A stretch of 64,000 nucleotides of DNA from Listeria grandensis FSL F6-0971. Lineage in GTDB: Bacteria; Bacillota; Bacilli; Lactobacillales; Listeriaceae. The stretch lies in assembly GCF_000525835.1 (NCBI RefSeq), contig NZ_AODD01000002.1:496001-560000 (forward strand), read 5' to 3'. Positions within the stretch are counted from its first letter, which is position 1. Every line of letters begins with the position of its first letter. Under the pieces are notes generated by a model that saw only the letters and a list, made by a program, of their open reading frames with translations, ran no database searches and was not told the origin of the DNA. Made by a program: the position numbers and the translations under genes. Shown piece after piece: positions 57,472 to 64,000 of the stretch.

Positions 57472-57581
57472 TAAATTGTATATTTTACATTTAAAAATGA
57501 AAAAAATACACGCGTGTCAGGAATATTTCTGGCAACCGACATAACCATTAAAAAGAATTGAATAGCAAAGGAGGTGTAAGG

Positions 57582-59144
57582 ATGGAACTCGTAATCACAA
57601 TCATCTCCAGCTTGCTTTTCTTGATCGTCGGTCTGGTTGTTGGTTCTCTAATTTATAAATCAAGCTCCGAACGGAAATTGGCAGCTGCCAGAAGTACGGC
57701 TGAATTAATCACGGAAGACGCTAAAAAAGAAGCAGAAACCATGAAGAAAGAAGCATTGCTTGAAGGAAAAGAGGAGAATCATAAGTTACGTACTGAAATC
57801 GAAAATGAACTTCGTGGGCGAAGAGGGGAACTACAAAAATCAGAAAATCGCTTATTGCAAAGGGAGGAAAACCTCGACAGAAAAGATACTTCTTTAAGTA
57901 AAAGGGAAGCAACTCTTGAAAGAAAAGAGGAGAGTATCAGTAAACGTCAACAACATATTGAAGAAAAGGAAAGCACAGTTGAAGAGATGATCGAAAAACA
58001 ACAAGTAGAGCTAGAAAGAATATCTGCCCTTACAAAAGACGAGGCGAAGAATGTTATCTTGAGCCAAGTAGAAGAAGAGTTAACACATGATACAGCCGTG
58101 ATGGTAAAAGAATCTGAAACTCGGGCAAAGGAAGAAGCAGATAAGAAAGCGAAGAACATTCTTTCTCTAGCGATTCAACGCTCTGCAGCAGATCATGTTG
58201 CCGAAACAACAGTAAGCGTTGTGAATCTACCAAATGATGAGATGAAGGGTCGAATTATTGGGCGTGAAGGCCGTAATATTCGTACACTCGAAACACTCAC
58301 TGGTATCGATTTAATCATCGATGATACGCCAGAAGCAGTTATCCTTTCCGGATTTGATCCTGTTCGCCGTGAAATCGCGCGAATTGCTTTGGAGAAACTC
58401 GTACAAGATGGACGAATTCACCCAGCGCGGATTGAAGAAATGGTCGACAAAGCTCGTAAAGAGGTAGACGAACATATCCGTGAAGTCGGAGAACAAGCGA
58501 CATTTGAAGTTGGTATTCATTCCATTCATCCAGATCTAATCAAGATTCTCGGTCGTTTACGTTACCGTACAAGTTACGGACAAAACGTCTTGAATCACTC
58601 ATTAGAAGTTGCGAAGTTAGCCGGAATTTTGGCTAGTGAGCTTGGTGAAGATGTAACAATGGCTAAGCGTGCTGGACTCCTTCATGATATCGGTAAAGCT
58701 ATCGATCATGAAATTGAAGGCAGCCACGTCGAAATTGGTGTAGAACTTGCGACCAAATATAAAGAAAATGATATTGTTATTAACAGTATCGCTTCCCACC
58801 ATGGAGACACAGAAGCAACATCTGTCATCGCTGTTTTAGTAGCGGCAGCAGATGCCTTATCAGCCGCAAGACCAGGCGCTCGTAGTGAAACACTAGAAAA
58901 CTACATTCGCCGCTTAGAAAAATTAGAAGAAATTTCCGAGTCTTATGAAGGCGTAGAGAAATCGTACGCTATTCAAGCCGGGCGCGAAGTTCGTATCATT
59001 GTGGAACCAGATTCTATCGATGACCTTGCTTCTTACCGACTTGCACGAGACATTAGAAAACGGATTGAAGAAGAACTCGAATACCCTGGTCATATTAAAG
59101 TGACCGTTATCCGTGAGACTCGCGCTGTAGAATACGCGAAGTAA
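57582..59144 (+). CDS. rny: Ribonuclease Y
   Basis: 520 residues, the usual RNase Y length. Membrane-anchored endoribonuclease that starts mRNA decay. It has an N-terminal transmembrane helix ([24 protein letters not shown]) and a long coiled coil (about residues 30-200). The KH domain carries [41 protein letters not shown]. The HD domain has [43 protein letters not shown]. The start is ATG 57582 behind ggaggtg. It is followed by GNAT and ymdB genes; ymdB often pairs with rny. Confidence 0.96.
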   Translation: MELVITIISSLLFLIVGLVVGSLIYKSSSERKLAAARSTAELITEDAKKEAETMKKEALLEGKEENHKLRTEIENELRGRRGELQKSENRLLQREENLDRKDTSLSKREATLERKEESISKRQQHIEEKESTVEEMIEKQQVELERISALTKDEAKNVILSQVEEELTHDTAVMVKESETRAKEEADKKAKNILSLAIQRSAADHVAETTVSVVNLPNDEMKGRIIGREGRNIRTLETLTGIDLIIDDTPEAVILSGFDPVRREIARIALEKLVQDGRIHPARIEEMVDKARKEVDEHIREVGEQATFEVGIHSIHPDLIKILGRLRYRTSYGQNVLNHSLEVAKLAGILASELGEDVTMAKRAGLLHDIGKAIDHEIEGSHVEIGVELATKYKENDIVINSIASHHGDTEATSVIAVLVAAADALSAARPGARSETLENYIRRLEKLEEISESYEGVEKSYAIQAGREVRIIVEPDSIDDLASYRLARDIRKRIEEELEYPGHIKVTVIRETRAVEYAK

Positions 59145-59153
59145 CCTCACGTA

Positions 59154-59195
59154 ACCAAAACACGCAGGATCCATATCGGAGCTGCGTGTTTTGGT
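59154..59195 (+). terminator. Terminator-like hairpin after rny
   Basis: accaaaacacgcag (59154-59167) pairs perfectly with ctgcgtgttttggt (59182-59195). The T tract after it is poor. Confidence 0.7.
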
Positions 59196-59273
59196 GTGTA
59201 TGGAGCACTTTCCTTGCTTCCCGTTTAGGAACAGGGCTATAATATGCAGTAATCTAAGAATGGGAGATTTGAT

Positions 59274-59774
59274 ATGATGACAAAATGGGAAATCAGAAAT
59301 TTTCAAAAAAATAATTATTCCGACATCGCACGCATTTACCAAACAGGCATTGACGGGAAAAATGCAACGTTTCAAAAAGAAGTTCCAACTTTTGCGGTAT
59401 GGGATCAGAAGTATTTGGACGCTTGTCGTTTTGTCGTAGTAGAAGATAGCGTAACAATAGGCTGGGCAGCATTATTGGCGTTTTCAGCAATGCCTTCCTA
59501 TCGTGGCGTTGCAGAACTAAGCATTTATATCGATCCGACAGCCGCTGGAAAAGGAATTGGAACGGCATTGATGGCACATATGATTAGCGAAAGCGAAAAA
59601 GCAGGATTCTGGACGCTACAATCATTGATTTTTCCAGAAAACACGGCTAGTATCGCGTTACATAAAAAATTCGGATTTAAAACGCTTTGTATCCATGAAA
59701 AACTCGGCGAAATGGATGGCATTTTCCGGGATGTGGCTTTATTGGAACGAAGAAGCCAACTGGTCGGGAAATAA
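59274..59774 (+). CDS. GNAT N-acetyltransferase, phosphinothricin acetyltransferase-like
   Basis: 166 residues. Acetyl-CoA-binding motif A is AELSIYIDPTAAGKGIGTALMAHMI. The N-terminal IRNFQKNNYSDIARIYQTGIDGKNATFQKEVPTFAVWDQKYL and the C-terminal ENTASIALHKKFGFKTLCIHEKLGEMDGIFRDVALLERRS match the PAT/YwnH group, which acetylates methionine sulfoximine-like compounds or small amines. The actual substrate is unknown. ATG 59274 or 59277 follows gggaga. It is a single gene between rny and ymdB. Confidence 0.88.
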   Translation: MMTKWEIRNFQKNNYSDIARIYQTGIDGKNATFQKEVPTFAVWDQKYLDACRFVVVEDSVTIGWAALLAFSAMPSYRGVAELSIYIDPTAAGKGIGTALMAHMISESEKAGFWTLQSLIFPENTASIALHKKFGFKTLCIHEKLGEMDGIFRDVALLERRSQLVGK

Positions 59775-59852
59775 TATACTTAAAATAGTACGGGTATTTT
59801 TTAGTGTTTCGCGGTATAATGAACACATATAGAGATAGTGAGGAGCAAAACG

Positions 59853-60653
59853 ATGGAATTATTATTTATTGGGGATGTTGTGGGGTCTATCGGTCGCGAT
59901 ATGATTACGGAATATTTACCACAGCTAAAAAAAGCGTACCGTCCGACAGTAACTGTCATTAACGGGGAAAATGCTGCGGCAGGACGTGGAATTACAGAGA
60001 AAATTTACAAACAGTTTTTAGAACAAGGTGCGAATGCGGTCACGCTTGGGAATCATGCCTGGGATAACCGCGATATTTTTGAATTTATTGATGATGCGAA
60101 GTATTTGGTGCGACCGGCGAATTTTCCGGAAGAAACGACGCCAGGTACAGGGCTTGTTTTTATTAAGAGTAACCAGTTGGAAGTGGCAGTTATCAACATG
60201 CAGGGTCGTGTTTTTATGTCGGACCTAGATGATCCATTCCGCAAAATGGACGAGCTGATTGCCGAAGCATCCGAACGTACGAATATTATCTTTGTCGATT
60301 TTCACGCGGAGACGACGAGCGAGAAACAAGCGATGGGTTGGTATGTCGATGGTCGCGTCACGGCGATTGTTGGTACGCATACGCACGTGCAAACGTCGGA
60401 TAATCGGATTTTGCCACAAGGAACGGCCTATTTGACCGATGTCGGTATGACAGGACCGTATGACGGTATTTTAGGTATGGATAAAGAGGCCAGTTTGCGT
60501 CGTTTCTTAACAGCGATGCCTTCTCGGTTTGAAGTTCCAAAGACTGGCCGCGCTGTTTTATCAGGTTGCATGATTAGCATTCATGACACGACGGGCCGTG
60601 CGACGAAAATCGAGCGAATTTTGATTAATGAAGATCATCCATTCACGCTTTGA
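59853..60653 (+). CDS. ymdB: YmdB metallophosphoesterase
   Basis: 266 residues. Di-metal phosphodiesterase that acts on cyclic nucleotides in vitro and controls biofilm and late-stage gene expression in Bacillus. The metal sites are LLFIGDVVGSIGRDM, VINGENAAAGRGIT, TLGNHAWDNRDIFEF, IFVDFHAETTSEKQAMG and AIVGTHTHVQTSDNRILPQGTAYLTDVGMTGPYDGILGM. The start is ATG 59853 behind gtgaggag. The stop is within 20 nt of the ymcA start, so the two are coupled. Confidence 0.94.
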   Translation: MELLFIGDVVGSIGRDMITEYLPQLKKAYRPTVTVINGENAAAGRGITEKIYKQFLEQGANAVTLGNHAWDNRDIFEFIDDAKYLVRPANFPEETTPGTGLVFIKSNQLEVAVINMQGRVFMSDLDDPFRKMDELIAEASERTNIIFVDFHAETTSEKQAMGWYVDGRVTAIVGTHTHVQTSDNRILPQGTAYLTDVGMTGPYDGILGMDKEASLRRFLTAMPSRFEVPKTGRAVLSGCMISIHDTTGRATKIERILINEDHPFTL

Positions 60654-60670
60654 TGAAGGAGGTACCTATT

Positions 60671-61027
60671 TTGACCTATCAAAAAGAAGATATCATCGCC
60701 AAGGCGCGCGAGTTAAAAGACGCCCTTCAAAAAACAGAAGCCGTGGAATTTTACCGTGCTGCCGAAGCGAAGATTAATACGAATCAAAAAGTAGCTGCGA
60801 AGGTGGGCGACATCAAGAAATTGCAAAAAGAGGCTGTTAACCTAGAGCATTATCAAAAATTCGGAGCGGTAAAGAAAACAGAAAATGATATTGATGCTTT
60901 GACAGCGGAGATTGATCACTTGCCGATCGTGCAGGAATTTAGACGTTCACAGGAAGAGGCGAATGATTTGCTACAATCGATTACGCGGGAGATTAGCGAC
61001 AAAGTCACTTCTGAGCTACAAAAATAA
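60671..61027 (+). CDS. ymcA: YmcA/RicA-like protein, short form
   Basis: 118 residues. Homologue of RicA, which with RicF (YlbF) and RicT (YaaT) forms a complex that directs RNase Y activity and development in B. subtilis. The helical body is well conserved (KEDIIAKARELKDALQKTEAVEFYRAAEAKINTNQKVAAKVGDIKKLQKEAVNLEHYQK, LPIVQEFRRSQEEANDLLQSI). The protein stops at DKVTSELQK and contains no cysteine. B. subtilis RicA has a tail of about 25 residues with cysteines tied to iron-sulfur binding, absent here. The start is TTG 60671 behind aaggaggt. Confidence 0.88.
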   Translation: MTYQKEDIIAKARELKDALQKTEAVEFYRAAEAKINTNQKVAAKVGDIKKLQKEAVNLEHYQKFGAVKKTENDIDALTAEIDHLPIVQEFRRSQEEANDLLQSITREISDKVTSELQK

Positions 61028-61032
61028 GAGAT

Positions 61033-61070
61033 AACGATGCAGCGTGCTTTTAAAGCATTGCATCGTTTCT
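61033..61070 (+). terminator. Terminator after ymcA
   Basis: aacgatgca (61033-61041) pairs with tgcatcgtt (61059-61067), with an inner tgcttt/aaagca extension, followed by tctttg. Confidence 0.8.
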
Positions 61071-61112
61071 TTGTATCTGAACCGGGCTTTTCTTCATGAT
61101 TTTACTCTATTG

Positions 61113-61121
61113 TGCTATAAT
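61113..61121 (+). promoter_or_regulatory. mutSL promoter (extended -10)
   Basis: tgcTATAAT (61113-61121) is an extended -10, with a weak TTCATG -35 (61093-61098) at 17 nt. It lies about 48 nt before mutS. Confidence 0.5.
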
Positions 61122-61168
61122 AATAAGACAAAATAACTTTTAAACAAAGAGAAAAAGGGTTGATTGGA

Positions 61169-63760
61169 ATGGCAGTAGAAGTTACGCCGATGATGAAGCA
61201 GTACTTAGCAATCAAAGAAAATTATAAAGATGCATTTTTGTTTTTCCGATTGGGAGACTTTTATGAAATGTTTTTTGAAGATGCGATTCAGGCATCACAG
61301 ATTTTGGAGATAACGTTGACGGCACGTGCTGGGAACTCGGATAACCCGATTCCGATGTGTGGCGTTCCGTACCATTCGGCCGCGGGTTATATTGATACGC
61401 TGATCGATAAAGGTTACAAGGTCGCGATTTGTGAGCAAGTGGAAGATGCCAAATTTGCAAAAGGTATGGTGAAACGGGAAGTAGTGCAGTTAATTTCTCC
61501 GGGAACGATGATGGAAGCAAAGGGCTTGAAGGAAAAGGAAAACAATTTTATTGCGGCTGTCTTTCAACACGAGGAGAAGGAGTACGGATTTGCGTATTGT
61601 GATCTTTCAACGGGAGAGCTGAAATCGACAGTGCTTCCCATGGGTGAGGACCGACTCATCAATGAATTGACGACGCTATCTGCGAAGGAAATGGTGGTTG
61701 GCATTGAGTTTAGTGAGGCGTTTCCAGAGGCTGTTCGTGAGCAGTTAGGGTTATTCATTTCGTATGAGAACAATAATGAATTACCTGATGGATACCATGC
61801 GCTTGTAACGAACACGATTCATCCGATTGAGAAGAAAGCAATTGCCAAGTTGCTAAACTATTTTATCGATACGCAAAAACGGGATTTGTCGCATTTGCAG
61901 AAAACAGTGCATTACGAGACCAGCCAGTATATGAAAATGGACTATTATTCAAAGCGAAACTTGGAATTGTCTGAGTCGATTCGTGGAAAAGGAAAGCAGG
62001 GCACATTGCTTTGGTTGCTTGATCAGACAAAAACTGCGATGGGTGGGCGTTTGCTGAAGCAGTGGATCGATCGTCCGTTAATTCATTTAGATGAGATTGA
62101 GGCGCGACAGGAGGATGTCAACAGCTTTATTAACCATTATTTCGAACGCATGGAACTGATGGAGCAGTTGAAACAGGTATATGATTTGGAACGTTTGGCG
62201 GGACGCGTGGCTTATGGTAATGTGAATGCGCGCGATTTGATGCAATTGAAGCACTCGTTATATCAGGTTCCGCTGTTGAAAGAGACGTTGAAATCGATGA
62301 ATCGACCGAATTTGACGCGGATTATTGATGCCATTGATCCGTGTGGGACGCTGGCCGATGTTTTAGAGCGAGCCATTAATACATCACCTCCGATTTCCAT
62401 TCGAGAAGGTGGCATTATTAAAGACGGGTATAACGAGGAGCTGGATACATATCGTGATGCCAGTCGTAACGGGAAAACGTGGATTGCGGAATTGGAGCGT
62501 CAAGAGCGCGAGTTAACGGGGATTAGATCGCTGAAAGTTGGTTTTAACCGCGTGTTTGGCTATTATATCGAGGTTACGAAAGCGAACATTGCTGCTCTGC
62601 CGGAAAATCGTTATGAGCGCAAACAGACTTTGACCAATGCCGAGCGCTATATCACACCTGAGTTGAAGGAGAAAGAGCGCCTCATTTTAGATGCCGAGGA
62701 AAAAAGTATCGAACTTGAGTATTCATTATTTATTGCGGTTCGAGAAACGGTCAAGCAATACATCGAACGTCTCCAAAAGTTAGCGAAAGTCATCAGCGAA
62801 ATCGATTGCTTGCAAAGCTTTGCTAATATTAGTGAGAACAATCATTTTGTAAAGCCAATCATGAATAAAACGGGTGACTTGGAGATCATTCAAGGACGCC
62901 ACCCAGTTGTGGAGAAAGTGATGGGCACGCAGAGCTACGTTGCGAACGATTGCGTGATGAATGACTCGCGTGGTATGTTGCTAATCACGGGGCCAAATAT
63001 GTCTGGTAAGAGTACGTACATGCGTCAAATTGCGCTAACGGCGATCATGGCGCAAGTCGGTTGCTATATCCCAGCAGAACAAGCAATATTGCCTATTTTC
63101 GATCAAATTTTCACACGGATTGGTGCAGCGGATGACTTGATTGCTGGGCAGAGTACGTTTATGGTGGAAATGCTCGAAGCGCGTAATGCGATTGTGAATG
63201 CCACTGCGAACAGTCTTATTTTGTTTGATGAAATTGGGCGTGGGACGGCGACGTATGATGGTATGGCACTGGCCCAAGCGATTATTGAATATATTCATGA
63301 AGAGGTGCACGCTAAAACCCTGTTCTCGACGCATTACCACGAGCTGACGATTTTAGATGAGACCTTACCACAGATGCATAATGTCCATGTGAGCGCGGTA
63401 GAAGAGGATGGTAAAGTGGTCTTTCTCCATAAAATTGAAAACGGCCCTGCGGATAAGAGCTACGGTATTCATGTGGCTGAGCTCGCTAATTTACCGCAAA
63501 AGTTGATCGGTCGAGCACGCCATATTTTGGAACAGTTGGAGAGTTCGGAGGATAAAATTATCGTACCAGATCAGGCTGTCAGTGTCCCAGATATCCGAGA
63601 AGAGGTGCAGCTCTCGATGTTTCCGATTGAAGAAAAGACGGTTCGCACAAAACAAGAACAAACATTGATCAAGCTCCTTAAAAATATCGATTTGATGCAT
63701 ATGACGCCGATGGATGCGATGTCAACGCTTTATGATCTACAGAAAAAAGCAAAGGAATAG
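61169..63760 (+). CDS. mutS: MutS DNA mismatch recognition protein
   Basis: 863 residues. It recognises mispairs and recruits MutL. The mismatch-binding domain has the Phe-X-Glu motif in [16 protein letters not shown]. Connector, core and clamp domains are complete ([40 protein letters not shown]). The ATPase has Walker [38 protein letters not shown], Walker [20 protein letters not shown] and [14 protein letters not shown] 61169 after aaaaaggg is preferred over TTG 61160. The C-terminal tetramer/beta-clamp region ([11 protein letters not shown]) is present. Confidence 0.97.
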   Translation: MAVEVTPMMKQYLAIKENYKDAFLFFRLGDFYEMFFEDAIQASQILEITLTARAGNSDNPIPMCGVPYHSAAGYIDTLIDKGYKVAICEQVEDAKFAKGMVKREVVQLISPGTMMEAKGLKEKENNFIAAVFQHEEKEYGFAYCDLSTGELKSTVLPMGEDRLINELTTLSAKEMVVGIEFSEAFPEAVREQLGLFISYENNNELPDGYHALVTNTIHPIEKKAIAKLLNYFIDTQKRDLSHLQKTVHYETSQYMKMDYYSKRNLELSESIRGKGKQGTLLWLLDQTKTAMGGRLLKQWIDRPLIHLDEIEARQEDVNSFINHYFERMELMEQLKQVYDLERLAGRVAYGNVNARDLMQLKHSLYQVPLLKETLKSMNRPNLTRIIDAIDPCGTLADVLERAINTSPPISIREGGIIKDGYNEELDTYRDASRNGKTWIAELERQERELTGIRSLKVGFNRVFGYYIEVTKANIAALPENRYERKQTLTNAERYITPELKEKERLILDAEEKSIELEYSLFIAVRETVKQYIERLQKLAKVISEIDCLQSFANISENNHFVKPIMNKTGDLEIIQGRHPVVEKVMGTQSYVANDCVMNDSRGMLLITGPNMSGKSTYMRQIALTAIMAQVGCYIPAEQAILPIFDQIFTRIGAADDLIAGQSTFMVEMLEARNAIVNATANSLILFDEIGRGTATYDGMALAQAIIEYIHEEVHAKTLFSTHYHELTILDETLPQMHNVHVSAVEEDGKVVFLHKIENGPADKSYGIHVAELANLPQKLIGRARHILEQLESSEDKIIVPDQAVSVPDIREEVQLSMFPIEEKTVRTKQEQTLIKLLKNIDLMHMTPMDAMSTLYDLQKKAKE

Positions 63761-63778
63761 GAAGGCAGGTGGATCAGG

Positions 63779-64000
63779 ATGCCTAAAATTATCGAATTAA
63801 CCGATGCACTATCCAATAAAATCGCGGCGGGGGAAGTGGTGGAACGCCCAGCTTCTGTCGTGAAAGAACTTGTCGAAAATGCGATTGATGCGAAAAGCAC
63901 TGTGATTGATGTCCTCGTTGAAGAAGGTGGGCTAAACAAGATTACAATCATTGATAATGGTGTAGGCATCCCTTCGGAAGAGGTTTCTGTGGCTTTTAAA
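63779..64000 (+). CDS. mutL: MutL DNA mismatch repair protein, partial (runs off window end)
   Basis: Only the first 74 codons are in the window. They carry the GHKL ATPase motif I region: [43 protein letters not shown], with the catalytic Glu and ATP-binding Asn, and motif [16 protein letters not shown]. The start is ATG 63779 behind ggaaggcagg, 18 nt after the mutS stop. This is the standard mutSL arrangement; MutL couples mispair recognition to strand incision. Confidence 0.95.
   Translation, partial: MPKIIELTDALSNKIAAGEVVERPASVVKELVENAIDAKSTVIDVLVEEGGLNKITIIDNGVGIPSEEVSVAFK

Noticed and set aside
1-64000. Prophage, insertion sequence, CRISPR array, tRNA or defence island
   Set aside because: I saw no integrase or transposase frames, no regularly spaced direct repeats, no tRNA-like cloverleaf ends and no cluster of unknown genes. 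Gene order is that of a housekeeping Listeria block.

Overview
The window is a 64 kb stretch of chromosome from a low-to-moderate GC Firmicute of the Listeria group. Gene order follows, as I remember it, the comG - gcv - efp - acc - bkd - gnd - lisRK - fni - ftsK - tcsA - recA - mutSL block of Listeria monocytogenes (the lmo1345-lmo1404 neighbourhood). Markers such as TcsA, LisRK and the Prli42 miniprotein point to Listeria. TcsA and other proteins look clearly diverged from L. monocytogenes as I recall it, so one of the 'sensu lato' Listeria species is more likely than L. monocytogenes or L. innocua. I cannot name the species. I see no tRNA, rRNA, CRISPR array, prophage or insertion sequence.

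Layout. 1-2.3 kb (minus): start of the competence pseudopilus operon comGA-comGB-comGC. 2.7-6.8 kb: glycine riboswitch and the glycine cleavage genes gcvT-gcvPA-gcvPB, each carrying a 1-nt frameshift. 6.9-9.3 kb (minus): pentapeptide-repeat protein, rhodanese, small membrane protein and DUF1385 membrane protein. 9.4-21.1 kb: aminopeptidase, efp, accBC, an Asp23-family gene, nusB, folD, xseAB, ispA, dxs, tlyA, argR. 21.1-29.7 kb: recN, then the branched-chain keto acid catabolic cluster ptb-buk-lpd-bkdAA-bkdAB-bkdB. 30-33 kb: prli42 (minus), an M20 peptidase and gnd. 33.3-40.8 kb: lisRK, yidC, acylphosphatase, DUF1033, fni, trhO, a YitT-like protein. 41-49.4 kb: ftsK/spoIIIE, a ComER/ProC-like gene and the tcsA-ABC nucleoside transporter. 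49.5-64 kb: M16 peptidase pair, SDR, RodZ-like protein, pgsA, cinA, recA, rny, GNAT, ymdB, ymcA, mutS and the start of mutL.

The genes are mostly housekeeping: one-carbon and folate metabolism (gcv, folD), lipid precursors (acc, bkd, ispA, dxs, fni, pgsA), DNA repair and recombination (recN, recA, cinA, mutSL, xseAB, ftsK), envelope stress (lisRK, prli42, yidC) and RNA decay and development (rny, ymdB, ymcA).

The most striking global feature is thirteen single-base frameshifts in otherwise well-conserved genes, several of them essential elsewhere. Eight need one base removed and five need one base added. This looks far more like raw-sequence indel error than gene decay. The most interesting local features are a glycine riboswitch that seems to have one real aptamer and a vestigial 'ghost' second one, the 31-codon prli42 gene, an unusually long perfect hairpin after gnd, candidate CodY and cre sites around the nucleoside-uptake operon, and a short YmcA without a cysteine tail. 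I found no convincing undescribed multi-gene system.
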